A stretch of 64,000 bases of DNA from Amblyornis subalaris (taxonomy: Eukaryota > Chordata > Aves > Passeriformes > Ptilonorhynchidae): NCBI GenBank assembly GCA_018881555.1, contig JACAXG010000070.1:3977616-4041615 (forward strand), written 5' to 3'. A model generated the notes under the pieces. The model saw only the letters and a program-made list of their open reading frames with translations. It did no database searches and had not been told where the DNA came from. Each line of letters opens with the position of its first letter. The first letter of the stretch is position 1. Shown in pieces: positions 24,501 through 36,500 of the stretch. The translations under genes and the position numbers were made by a program.

Positions 24501-25219
24501 AAGAGCAAAGCATATTGTTTAGGTTTCAGTTAAGTTTATGTTTCCCTCAAAAAACAATATTACTTTGAGTAACAGTAATTGTTCCCTGTAGCAGAGTGTT
24601 AGGCCACCTGATAGCAGCAAGGTTGATAAAAGAAATACTGCAATTCAGGTGATAAGCAACCTGTGATGACTTACTGCTAGTTTTGTAACCTCAGGATCCC
24701 ACTTTTGGTCAGTCTTGCTGGCAGCAGTGGTTGGTCAAGCTGCCAATAAAACCCCCCACTATCTCCTTCTGTTAAATGCAGTGAGATTAGGGTGAAAATC
24801 AATTTCTCCTGTCTGAATTAGATCCTCTGTATGTGGTCATGATATCATGGACTGCTGGGCTAAAATGCTGGGTGCTTTTTGGAAGAGAGAAAATATTGGG
24901 CTTTGCAGAGTAAATCAGAAAATAAGTTTCCATAAATAAAAATATACTTTTCTTCTAGGCAGATGCAGGTTCCTGGGTTTTATTCTGACTTCTAGAGAAA
25001 CAAATTAAGAACAGGAAGAGGAGACAAGATTTTAAGCTACCTCCGAGTTAGGGAGATGGGGTGAATGTCAGTGTGACGGGGTAGTGCTTGAAAGGAGTTT
25101 TATATGCCTCCTATCAAAAGCTTGGATTCAATGCTCCTTGGTGTCCACAGCTTCTAGTGAATTCTGCAAGCTTGAATCAGATTTCTTTGAACAGGCTGTA
25201 GCTATATTTGAGTGTACAT
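21588..25219. other. non-coding DNA with long poly-T tract
   Basis: The one clear feature is the T-rich tract at 22458-22545. A short hairpin (GAAAAGG-TGAA-CCTTTTC) lies at 22140-22157. Frames such as 22843-23196 (minus) show no domain. Confidence 0.4.
22458..22545 (-). repeat. poly-T/poly-A tract with G-containing tail
   Basis: An uninterrupted run of 21 T is followed by tttggtttgg steps and further T runs. On the minus strand it would read as an A-rich retroposon tail, but the sequence upstream of that tail (higher T-strand coordinates to the left) has no recognisable retroposon body. Confidence 0.75.
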
Positions 25220-25700
25220 CTACAGCAGTGAGCCTTGTACCAGCCCTGCTTGTGGTGCCCTTGGTGTCACCCCCACCTGGTCACAGGCTGAACAAGTCGG
25301 GTACCCCTGGAGAAAGCTTGGCTGCAGGCTGTGCAATGGGACAGCCTCTGTGGGCACTGGTAGGCATGTGGGTCCCAGGGGCTCCTGGAGCCTGAACAAG
25401 GTACATGGTACAAGAGTTTTATCATGCAGATCTGCTCCTCAAGGTGGACATGTCCCCTGGGCACTGCAGGGCACAGGTACACAGGGTGGCCCCAGGTGAA
25501 GCTGAGTGGCTGTGGGAGGTGACCTGCCTTATCTGGGCCGGGGGGTGCCCCGATGCTCCCTGGCTATCCTGTTTTTTGCTGGGAGAGTGAAGGCAGGTCC
25601 TGTCTTCAGCACTGTGGCCCTGGGGAGCTAGCAGACTCCATACTGCCATGGCAGCACTGCAGAGTGAGAAGAGCAGGTCTCAGTGGTGTCTGGAGATTGG
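25220..25700. other. local GC-rich block
   Basis: This stretch is clearly richer in G and C than its surroundings, with runs such as gggccggggggtgcccc. Four to five overlapping frames are open, as expected of GC-rich DNA with few stops. CpG dinucleotides remain sparse, so it is not a classical CpG island. It may be a repeat that I do not recognise or a GC-rich exon or promoter of unknown identity. Confidence 0.45.
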
Positions 25701-27639
25701 TGGTTGGTAGGTGGTTCTTGGTGCTGTTAGCCTTCATCAATTTCGTGAAGAAATATAACTGGTAAATAGTTTACTGTTTACTCTCCTTATGGTTTGTATG
25801 CTTCCTTTTCAGTGCCTGAATATGTCCAGATTTATGCCTTTTTTCTTTTTTGATTGGTTTCTTTTTTTTGGTATCCTTTGTTGCCTGGCATTAAAGTATT
25901 CATTCCTATTCTTTGTTTCTGTAAATTCCCTTCCTCTCCTAAGAAAGCACAAGAGCTCCCCTTTTTGTCCTTCTCCCTTCCTCTCTCTTTTTAAAACTTT
26001 TTTCATTTTGTGAAGTTCACTGGCATGAGACCTTTTCTTAAAAACCGCAAACCTTGCTGTGCAGGGAATCCATGCATCTCCTTTGCTGTGCCTGCCCCTC
26101 AGGAGTTAAGCGGTCCAGAGAACTAAATCCCTTTTGATGTCTGCTCGTTGTCAGTTCTTATTTGGTGCACAGTTTATTCAGAGGAATTTAGATGGGAAAA
26201 GCCAGTGAACAAACGGATCACAACTTTGTTTGAAGGAAAGGTTGGATTAATATAAAAGGGAATGTTTGCCAAAAGTTGCCCTTGAGGTGACGGTGGGTTT
26301 ACCATTGTGTGTACTGTGATTTCGCTGTGCTGACTGTGTTCATGATAGCATGCAGACAGCTGGGGAGAGGCACTTAGCCAGCACAAAGTAGCTGTGAAAG
26401 CGATAAGCAGTGGCTCATACTGAACACTGGCAAATGGCCTCGACTAGGATGTGGAAAAGCGTTTCCATGATGCTTGCTGTAGGCAAGCCCAGTAGTCACT
26501 AGCTGGTATCTATAAAAAATAAAGAGCATTTATGTTATTTCACTCCTTTCATATCCTGTAACTACCTCTGTCCTGGGGCATGTGTTTATTCATATACACC
26601 AGTGCAGCTGGCGGTGATTTCAACATCTTCACAGTCACTCTGTTTACTGGAGAAGTTGGTGGGAGTGTTGGGAGATCCTGGTTCACTCCACTGTTCATCT
26701 GTTACAATTTGCAACCAGATGGATGTTTTTCTTTTCAAGGAAGTACCACAACAGGATCTCTAAGGATTGTTTTGAAAGTGAGTGCTCTTCACTATCTGTT
26801 AGTGATGCTGCTCTACTCCTGAAAATGTTTCTGTTGCTAATGGGATATCAGCAGCAGCAGAGATGGAGACACTTTGATGTTACCTTCTTGGTGAGGAACA
26901 GTCAGAGGTTCAGAGTCAGACTGCTGATAGAACTTTGTTTTGTAAATGCTGCCTTGAAGGCTAGCACTTCAGTTCCAAGCCTGGGTGTGTTGTGTAAACT
27001 GCTTCAAAGAAGATAATTTTGCATCGATAATTTTNTTTTGTTTTCAGCATTTTCTTTTGTTCGGTATGTTTGAGAAATCAATCCCTTGAAAAGCTGTAGT
27101 CCTCAGCAAAGTATACATTTTAGAAATCTCCAGAAAATGTTCTCACAGAATTTTACTCTCTCCATCTTGAGAGTGGAAGGACCTGGCTAAGGATGGCATA
27201 TATGTTTGCCCAGTTCTTTCTAAAGTGGTCTTGACTTCATTGTCCTGTATTGTGGATTTAGTTAGTCTGGGAGTAGAGTACTAGGGATGCATAAGGCAGA
27301 ATTTTCTCTCTGTGCCTCTAACCTCCAGTCAATAAAGATTTCTTAACACTTTTTATGAAGTATTAAACCTTCTCCCATGTAAGTGTTTCTCAAAGTTGTT
27401 ATTTCACCATTTATCCATTCTGTAATACAAACTTGTTCTAAATCCTTTGCTGGTAGTTGTGCACTAGGGCTCGCCTCACTTTCGTAAACTCTTAAAGCAT
27501 GGTAGAATGTACTTCCAAATGTGGCAAAGACAAAAGCCCTGTGAATACAAACAGCTTACATGGACTTAAATTTATACATTAATGTAACATTAGGAAGACC
27601 CTGGACAACAGATATGATGGTCTAGAGCATGCAAAAATC
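25701..27639. other. non-coding DNA, partly pyrimidine-rich
   Basis: The segment 25840-26010 is strongly pyrimidine-biased and yields a hydrophobic frame on one strand and a Lys-rich one on the other, both artefacts of composition. Nothing else is recognised. One N is at 27035. Confidence 0.4.
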
Positions 27640-27800
27640 AAATCATCAGAGAATGGTTTGGGTGGAAAAGAACTTAAATGTCTTCAAGTTCCAACCCGTC
27701 AGACATGGGCAAGGACATCTTAGGCTAGACCAGGTTGCTCAGAGCCACATACAAGCTGGTCTGGAACTCTTCCAGGGATAGGATATCCACTGTCTTAATC
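27640..27800 (-). mobile_element. CR1 LINE 3' end fragment
   Basis: Reading right to left, this is the 3' untranslated tail of an avian-type CR1. The plus strand shows gaatggtttgggtggaaaag, then tcaagttccaaccc, then gacatgggcaaggacatctt, aggctagaccaggttgctca and a further conserved block to about 27800. The terminal tandem octamer is eroded to atcagagaatgg. The copy is 5'-truncated, as usual for CR1, and moderately diverged. Confidence 0.85.
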
Positions 27801-29342
27801 ACAGAAGAAAAAAAAAAGTGTATAGTGTGAAAAACTACATAGTTTTCTTATGGGCACCAAATATTGTATAAGCTTTTCCCTTAAAAATAAGTAGATTTCC
27901 ATATTCACATATTTGCTGTAAAAATAGAGCTGCTTTTGGCTTTTTCTTTTTTGAAAGATCTGTGTGCATAGTTCCAAGACGCTTTTTGCTTTCATCAGTG
28001 TTGTGTGTTTTACCTCTACTTTGATGTAGTTTAACTGTCACTTTTTTCCTTTCCTCTAAATATGGATATTTACATGAATATGTGTTTCACCCACTTTCAA
28101 GCAGTATTTTCACATTCTTGATGATAACAAGATGGCAAGCTGTGATATGTGTGTTCTTCTAGAGGCACAGAGAGTTTATAATGAGTCATTATTATAATTT
28201 GTGTGTGTGTCTTTGATGCTATTGTAGCTTTCCAGGCAGATGCCCCACCCGCTGCGTGTTCCTAGTTTCAGTCTAATGAACTGCTAAAGTTACTGGACAC
28301 TCAACAGTAGCTCTGGCGTCCCACAATGCATTAGTATTAAGTTTTCTTCAGGATGAAGAGGCTTTAACTACAGCACACAATCACTAGCCCACAGTGGAAG
28401 AAACAAATCAGAAAACCACTGTTCCATAAGCACGGAATTGAAAGAGCCGCACAAGTAAAATGACAGACTATCCATTCCATTTTGGAAAGCATGAATAGGA
28501 TTTTTGATCAAGCTTAATTTCCTTCAAGCTCTTCAGCTGTGGCTAAACCATTTAAAATAAAAATAGATGTGTTATGGAGCCCTGTGCTCATCACAGTTTA
28601 TTATTTTGAAAAAGCGTGGGTCCTCCTGTACCTCTTTGCTAATGACAAAAAATGAGTGGAATCCTCATCTCCATTTCAGCAATGCAGAAGTGGGATGATT
28701 CCCCTGCCTGCAGTGACTTTGCTTCACATTTATGGCAGAAAATGGAAGGAAACATCTGGANTAGTGGCTTTAACAGCTTGCAAATAACAGAGCGTGTATT
28801 GTCTGATACATCACTGAGCTTTAGATTTTTGAATTATTTGGTGTAACTTAAATAAGCCTCCAGTAGATAAAATGTTAATTGAAAAGATATATTTTACTGA
28901 CCAATGTCACACATTGCTATTGTCAAATGAGCCTCCCAGCCATCCTATACCCTTTGTATTGACTGCAAGCTATTTCATCTTTGAACAGAATGCACACTTG
29001 AATGGTTATATGCACTTCAGCTAAACCAAATAAATGTTAGAGAACTTGCCCATTTGAAGGAGTTTAAAAGCAACCGAAAATACCCAATGTACAAAAACTT
29101 GCCACATCCCAGTTCTTTGCAAGAGAACATTCAGACTGAGAATACACTCACATCCCAGTGAGCTGAGTTGGCTGAGGAAGTTGTGGGCCAAAGGCAATGC
29201 TTTTATGCTGGATATTGTCTGCCTCACCTCTTGGTGGGCACTGTCTGGCTGTACGACAGCCACTCTCACCTCAGGGAGCCTGCTTAGGGAGCACTGCCCC
29301 AGTCAGCTCCACTGACATTGCAAGTATCTCACCTTTTATTAG
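27801..29342. other. non-coding DNA without recognised features
   Basis: No gene or repeat recognised. One N is at 28761. A donor-like site on the minus strand (CCTGAG|GTGAGAG, near 29269) has no clear partner. Confidence 0.4.
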
Positions 29343-29538
29343 ATAAATGACAAGCTCCTTGGGGAACATTCAAATTGGTGCTAGAAATACTGAAGAGCTG
29401 GAGCAGGTGATGGATATGAACAGAAAAATACAGCTCCCCCTCTTCCTCCTGATTCTTTCTTTTCTTACACTATTATCCTTTGTGGCAATCAGAAGGATGG
29501 ATGAGATTGTAAGTCAGCATCCTTTGAAAAAACATTAA
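29343..29538 (+). other. candidate small membrane-protein ORF / exon
   Basis: After an acceptor-like site (tctcaccttttattag) an ATG at 29347 opens a 63-codon frame. It has a polar N-terminal half (ARNTEELEQVMDMNRKIQ), one hydrophobic segment (LPLFLLILSFLTLLSFVAI) and a charged end (RRMDEI). A strong donor (GAGATT|GTAAGT) falls at 29508/29509 after exactly 54 codons; otherwise the frame runs to TAA at 29536-29538. The layout resembles single-pass micropeptides in general, but no specific family. The hydrophobic segment is encoded by a pyrimidine tract that also looks like an acceptor tract ending caatcag, so chance is a serious alternative. Confidence 0.2.
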
Positions 29539-32500
29539 TGAGCTTTCAGATTACTTACTCCCTCTCTTCTGTACTTTAGTCATTTTGCAGTGTAACATAC
29601 AGAGCAGAAGAGGTCATATAAGTCTCTGTTACAGTGCACCTGTGTTTTCAGCTAAGACCTCTTGCTTTTTTTTTTTTTTGCTGTGTTTTTTGAAGTGCAA
29701 GATCATAGATAGCTGTAAGAAGTGTTTTTGAACACTCATTTTCTAAAGAGCTGATCAAGTGTCCAGGCTGTTACTGAATGTTTTTGGAAACTGCTTTGCC
29801 TTTACAGTGGTAGTTGGGGAATTACAATATATCATTTGTTAACCACGATTGGTTTGGGGGTTTTCCTTGTTATGAAAGTATCTGCATGAGAGAGCAAAGG
29901 GATATTATGTTACCCCAGTGTGACCAGTCAAAGCCAAGGAAAAATGTATAGTCAACATGAAAATGTTTTGCTAACAAGTAGCTTAATAGTCTCACATAGC
30001 CCAAGAACAGATGCAACAAATAAATATGCTATGACAGCTGAAGAAGGCAAACAGAAAAAAAAAAAAAATTACCTGTCTCAGAGTGCTGATTTATTTGGGA
30101 CAATAATTTTGCTAGTCCCAGCTTAGGTGGCAGTCACTGGAATAAGCACTTAATTTGTAAGCAGGATTCTGTTTTAAAGGAACATGAAGAATTTTTTGAA
30201 GGCTTGGACATGTACGTATTTGTTTTTCATTCCAGTGTGCTAGATGAAAGATAAGGTAAGTGACACACTGGTTAGTGCTGACAGAAAATAACAATGCCAA
30301 CTGAATAAGCATTTGCAAAACTCACAGCAGGAATACACATCATTCAGCTGCAGAGAGGTGAATATTATTGAGGTAACAGTTGTTTCTGTCTGTACTGACA
30401 TATTTTGGAACCAATTTTGGTCCTGATGAGTTGTATTTAATAGTATGAGGCTGTGGCCTGAACTGATGCCTCTTATTGTCACTGGAAAAAATTGCAAGGA
30501 AGAGCCAGAAGGTTTTAGATCAACCTTTTACTTTACAGTTTACTTCAGTGGCACCACTTAGCAGAACAAGCTCTCACTTCATATCTGCAAGTACACAAGA
30601 CTAAATCTGTCTGTTCTCTTTGCTTGTTTCAGCAGACACAGAGCCTAATGGGACTTCCCACCAAGCTATACTCCAAAGCATCAGCTGTCTGAGCGTCCCT
30701 TTTTCAAGGGAGTAATTCTTTTTGCTCCTTTTGATCCTGAGGTCAGCTGTAAAGTTGCTCAAAGTGCAGTCAGTGCTTTCAGAGCATTATGAATGCTGGA
30801 GGTACTAAACAGATTCCTGTGGATCATGGACTAGGGGCTTTGCTGTGTCTGTCCCTGTCTGTGACAGACACAAAGTCTGTGACTTTGCTTGCTCACAGTC
30901 CCAAGGTTTTCACCATGGATGCAACTTTCATGCAGTGTCCTAAATGAAATTGTCTGGGATGCAAAAATAGCCAACTTTATTTGAAGTTAGTTTTTACTAC
31001 TTAAGTGCTGACAGTACTAATGTGAAGTTACAGCATCACTTACTAGCCATGATTGAATAGTATCCATCACATTCAAATGGTAATGTCTTTTGTCCTCCTC
31101 TCCTCAATGAAGCTTGACAATTCCTGGGAACTGGTATAATAATATTTTTATTCTGTCATTAATATTTGATAGTATAAGTGAGAAATGAACAGTTTATGGA
31201 CTGTCCATTATTTCTCCAGAGTTTGTATTGTACTCTTGAAATTTTTCACCTGAGATGGAAGAGTTTATGTGCTCTCAGACTGACCATACTAAATAGACGA
31301 AGAGCATTACTGAACACATTTGCCTTGTCCTTCTAGGCTGAGTGAAATGCAAAAGCTCAACTGGTCTTGTAAACAGAAATCCCTTGGGATGAGTAATCAG
31401 ACCTTAGGAGTTTATACCTTCTTTTGTTGCCTATGACAACCTAGCAGTATCATATTATTTGCTTTATGTCTAAAATCTATCATTCAAAATAGATTTTTTT
31501 ATTAAAGAAGAGTATGGTATTTGGTAAATTTGCAAGGCATCTTGCCACTCTTCTTCTACTTGGGCTTTTTGTTACTGTAGGTGGTTTTTGTTTCGTTTTC
31601 CAGAAACTTTCAAAATAGACTGAAAACAGAACCTTAACTAGCTTCTCTAAAAACTTATTCTGTATTAGAATCATTCGTATCCAGTGTGTGTTAAATTTTA
31701 GATTAATATTTGTATAAGGTGACTATCTACAGCACATATGATTCTGTATTGATATCTATAATGTGCCTTACTGTGCTGTGATATTATTCAATAGGAGTCA
31801 GAAACTGGAGTAGTTTTGGAAATATTTGAAAATTACACGGGAAAAAATATTAAAGGATTGGACGATGGAATAGGTCTTTGAGTTCACTAGCTCTGAACCA
31901 GCTTACTTACCTGCAAATATTTTTGGGGGAACAAAACTGTTCCATTTCTTAANTTCCTCTTTTCTTCAGAGATCACAAATCAAATCTTGATTCTTCTGGT
32001 CCTCAAAGGGTATGGATAACTTTTTTATTCTGTTTGCAGTGTTGCCTTGTATATTCAAGTAAATGCAAGACAGTTCTTGTGTCTGGAGTATGGATGTGCT
32101 CTTGTAGAGATGTCTGTTTTGTGCCTGGTCCAGGATGCTGAGGTGCTCTCTCACTTGGCAGAACTTTTTGCCACTGCTACAATCATGTTAGTTCAGGGTA
32201 GGGAACAGATATTTTTGTTTTTATGCTTCAAGTTTACTTGCTTTGAGTTTGGCAAAAGAAAACAGAAATAGTAATTATTGTTTAAACATTTTAAAATACA
32301 AAGGGCTCAGGTAAGTGTGGGGAAAAAACCTTATAAACAGAAAGTATAAATCCACATATTAATTGTTTTTCGATATAGTGCAGAAAGGATGGCTCTGGAA
32401 TTTATCCAAAGATCTCATAAATGAACAAAATTCCAAAAAGAATAAAATCCAAAGAACTAAACCCACAGCAGAAATCAGTAAAATGTATTATTCTGAGATA

Positions 32501-33429
32501 GAATATTTTTTCTAGCTTTTGAAAAAATTCTGCATATATATAAGTATGTAAATTTTATAAAATTTCAGCATCCTTTCAATTCAACTTAGAGTCAGAATAA
32601 ATACTGAATAAAATGCTCCCTGTGAATTGCAGTATGGTCTTTGATCAGCAAGGTTATATTAATTTCCTCATAACTCTTGCAGTATTTTACAGTAAAACAT
32701 GCCAGGGGCATGTATAACTGGGGAGAGGTTTTGCTTTTCCAAAGGATATGATACTGATAGTGCTCTCTCTAGCCTTTCTCCTAATATCTGCTCAGAGGTA
32801 AACAGTGAAGGCTCCAAGATGTCCAAAGGGCACCAGGGTCCTGCTAGACCACATATTTTGATAAGTAATCACAGTACTGTTTGCACTTCAATTAGATTAA
32901 CATCTTAACTTGCAAATCATGTCTTTGGAGGGTTTTTTTTTTGATAACTAACTAATTGGCAGTTGTCTGAAGTAAATTGCTTTATATTGGTCAATGGTAA
33001 ATTGTGATCATGTTAATTTAATTGCAGTTCTGCCAATGGTATAATTAATGCTGCTATCAAAGCAGTCAATCAGTTCATTGGAAAAAAAAAAGCAGCACTA
33101 TGATATTGAATTCCCAGTTGCCATGACACAGAATGTGATTCTGCATAATAATAATAATGTCTGCTCTGCTCACTGTGAGCAAAAGCCATTGTTTTCAATG
33201 GAAATAGGGGTAATGGCATGCAATGGTGTTCTGCATTATTACAAATAATGCAAGCAAATTGCTCCAGAAAGACTTCTGTCACTCTGAGAAAGTAATTTGT
33301 CTTTCTAGCTGTCTGGGAAAAGATGTGACCAGGAGCTGTGTTTTATGATTCCTTATGATTGACAGAAAGACTGCTGTGGACATTGCCTGGAAATGACAGG
33401 GATTTGCTGCATAACACACGGAGCAGCAG
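29539..33429. other. non-coding DNA with splice-like sites
   Basis: Apart from the splice-site pairs noted separately (30236-30255, 31911, 32040-32310) and a palindromic GTCTG/CAGAC cluster at 30848-30880, nothing is recognised. One N is at 31953. The segment 33001-33110 is AT-rich with TAATTA-type motifs and may be regulatory. Confidence 0.4.
30236..30255 (+). other. candidate 20-bp microexon
   Basis: A very strong acceptor (gtttttcattccag) and a near-consensus donor (ATAAG|GTAAGTGA) lie only 20 bp apart. All three frames of the 20 bp contain a stop codon (tga, taa or tag), so inclusion in a coding transcript would end translation. It may be a pseudo-exon or a poison microexon. Confidence 0.2.
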
Positions 33430-33545
33430 ATCACAGAATGACAGAATGGCTAAGNTTGGAAGGGACTTCTGGAGGTCATGTAGTCCAATCTTCCTGCTCA
33501 AGCAGTGTTCCCTAGACCACATTACTCAGGATTGCTGGGTCAGGA
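33430..33545 (-). mobile_element. CR1 LINE 3' end fragment
   Basis: The plus strand reads cacagaatgacagaatgg, ttggaagggacttctggagg, tagtccaatcttcctgctca and agcagtgttccctag. This is the reverse complement of a typical bird CR1 3' tail, including the repeated terminal octamer (acagaatg twice). Homology fades after about 33545, giving a copy of roughly 115 bp. An N at 33455 lies within it. Confidence 0.9.
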
Positions 33546-36500
33546 CTCAGAAAATCCATCTCTTTATTGCTCCTTTTCTCTATTTATATTTTCTGTTCTC
33601 ACTTTTGGGAGTCATTTACATGGGCTAATGACGTGGACCCTGTCCCACATGTGCTGTCTTTTCTTCAGATGTCTTTCTCAGGCATAAAGTGGCCCTCCTC
33701 TTTCCTCTTACCCCCAACACATGCTAATGCCTGCCTCCATTTTTCAGAAGCATGTCTGGCTATCAATGAAACCTGGGGGCCTTTGAGATCACTGGTTTGG
33801 TTTTGTTCTGGTTGAGTGGGAATATAACTGTGTGCTTTCATATCTCCAGCAGTTTGGCTGAGCAGTTGTCAAGCGGTGTTACCTAGAAACTACATTAAAT
33901 GAGTCTCTGGCACCTCCTGGGCTCACTGTGTGCTGCTATAGCAGCAAAACGCTGCTGTAAAGATTGGCTAAACAGGTAACTTATAATTTCTTTCTATATT
34001 GAGGTACTCCAGTGAGTTGTAGGTGTCAAGAAGAGTTGGAAAGTGAAGGGTTATTGCTGTATCACTGGTGCATTCCTGCAATCTGCACTTGCCAAACTGC
34101 TGTGCTGGAACTTACTGTGGTTGACACAATTTAGAAATATGTAGGCAGCTCCTTAAGACTTGTTGAGTACCTAAGTCATCTGTAAAGATCAGGAGGCCTT
34201 TTTTTTTTTTCTCCCCCCCTCTTACCTGAGCTGTGCTGTGCTTCATAGAGTCAAGCTATGCTGTTGAATGATTACAACCGTTTGTCATAGTGGACCTACT
34301 CATTTTTGTCCCCTTCCCCAATTTCTTTGTATTGCTTCTGATAATAAGCACTTAAAACTGAACTAGGTGTTGCAGCAGGCAGGACTAGTTAGCCTCTTAT
34401 TCTTAGACATGATGTCCTGTCTCTTCTTTCCACATACAGAAAGTATCCACAAGCACAGACATATGTAAGTGGTAACAGATAATTAAGATTTTTTGAATAT
34501 GTCTATTTTTTAAAAAAATTAATATTTTCTCTGTTCTGTTTGTTACGTGGTGAATTAAAATGAGATCTACTAAAAAATAAATTCCCTTCTCCAACATTTG
34601 GTATGCTCCAGTCAACAGGCTGGTATTGCAAGAACTACGCAAGAAACTATTGCCAGGTGCTTTTAAAAGTCAGTTTTAGAGCTGGCTGCTCTAAGAGGCC
34701 AGACTCTGCAAACCTATTTGAAGCAGGTTTCTAATAACTCTGGGTGGAAAATATTGGTAGATATTCCAGATTTTCTTCTAATTTCTAAATGCTCTCAAAG
34801 TATGTAAAATTTGTAGCTGTAACTTGTAATTCAGCCTTATTTTGTAAAAAAGTTTTGTGAAGAAAAGCTAGCACTTACAAACTAGAAAAGGCTTTTTTTT
34901 CTTCTAATTTGTTTTTTGGTAGTTTTTTTTTTTTTTTTGACTGATTAAAACAGCCTGATTTAGTATGGCAAGAGATAAAAAATATTCATGCAAAAATCTC
35001 ATATTTGAAACTTCACTGTACAAAAGTAAGAGATATAATGTTCTCCACCATTCTATGCCATGAATTCATTTGCAGAAGTGATGACTGAAGATGATTTGAA
35101 CCCTTATAAATTAAAAAGGTACTAATTCCTATTTGAAATACTAAATGGAAGTCTGAGCAGATACCTATAATTTGAATGGAAACTGACTTTGTGAAACATT
35201 ATCATCTAGCTAAAACAGTAACACATAGAAACTGGATTTGCATTGGTAAGAGTCCTGATATAAAAAGAATAAGGTCATACAAATGTGTTTCAGGAGAATG
35301 GAAGTGTATTTTTACTGGTATGGGTTCTTATCAATTACCTTTTTTCCCACCATGAGGCTCAGAAGAATATGAACATTTGTGTTTCCTGTAAGAGAAAATT
35401 AGAGAAACTGCATTTCTTAATAAGAAGCATTCATGTTGAGCTCTTTCCTAAATAAATCCTTAATTCACACAAAAGAAATAAAAAGCAAGCTGTTTTGCAG
35501 TGTTCTCACACAAATGATAACAGTTAAGAACATTTTGAGAGTCGAGAGTAAGTTGGAGATTAATAAATCAGCACAGATTTTGCATGTAGTAGCTTTATAA
35601 TTGCAAGCAGCAAGATTTAAATAACCAGATTTCTCTTCTCTAGAAAGATTTTATACTAACTCACTTTCACAATTCCCTTTATCTCACTCCATTCCATATA
35701 ATTAGATGTTAATTTAGTTTCTCTTTAGATTGTCTCTCAAACGCGTGCTGTGCAGAGCACGCTGTTTTCTATTGCTGTCTATTGCCATGCTTTTTTTCTG
35801 TCTTTCTGTCTATAAGCTGGTAAATGTCCATGGGAATTTCTACCAATAGGAAATTTCCAATCTCACATGTTTTGCAGTTAACAATTGAGCATGAGGGCTT
35901 ATAATTCTTTTTTTGCATCTTGTATAGGTAATTGTAGCTGTTTCTTTATCCAAATTGATAATTCTTAGTCTATGAAGTCACTGATAATAAGTGTCAAAAC
36001 ATTCTGTGTTTTAACTTTTGGTGGTTTTTGCTTAGCTTGTGTTCTAAGAAAAAGATGATATATTTGATCTGTTCATTACTTTTCATGCCTTCTTTTTTTC
36101 TGTTTTCCAGTCTGTTCTGCTTTTTTCTTGCAAATAAATTATTTCCCCATATTTCTAAAAATCAGACAATCCCCTTCTTTTTCATGTTTTTGCTTCTGCT
36201 GTGTACTTTTGAAGTTGGATGTTTAGAGAGAAGCAGGAGATCCAGAGTAGGGTGCCCAGATAATAGGATTTATTAGAACTGAAGAAAATGTTAGAGGGAG
36301 TCAAGCTGCATGTGCATACAGCACACATGATACCAATTCACAGAAGCAATAAAATGGAAATTAAGATTCATATCTCCAAAATTCCTAATCTGTCTCCCTA
36401 ATCATGTGCTTCACCATTTACTATTATTACAGCTACTGCAGCCTAGAATCCACAGGTTGTACTTTGGATGACTCTGAATTTCACATTGTGGGAAAAGAAG

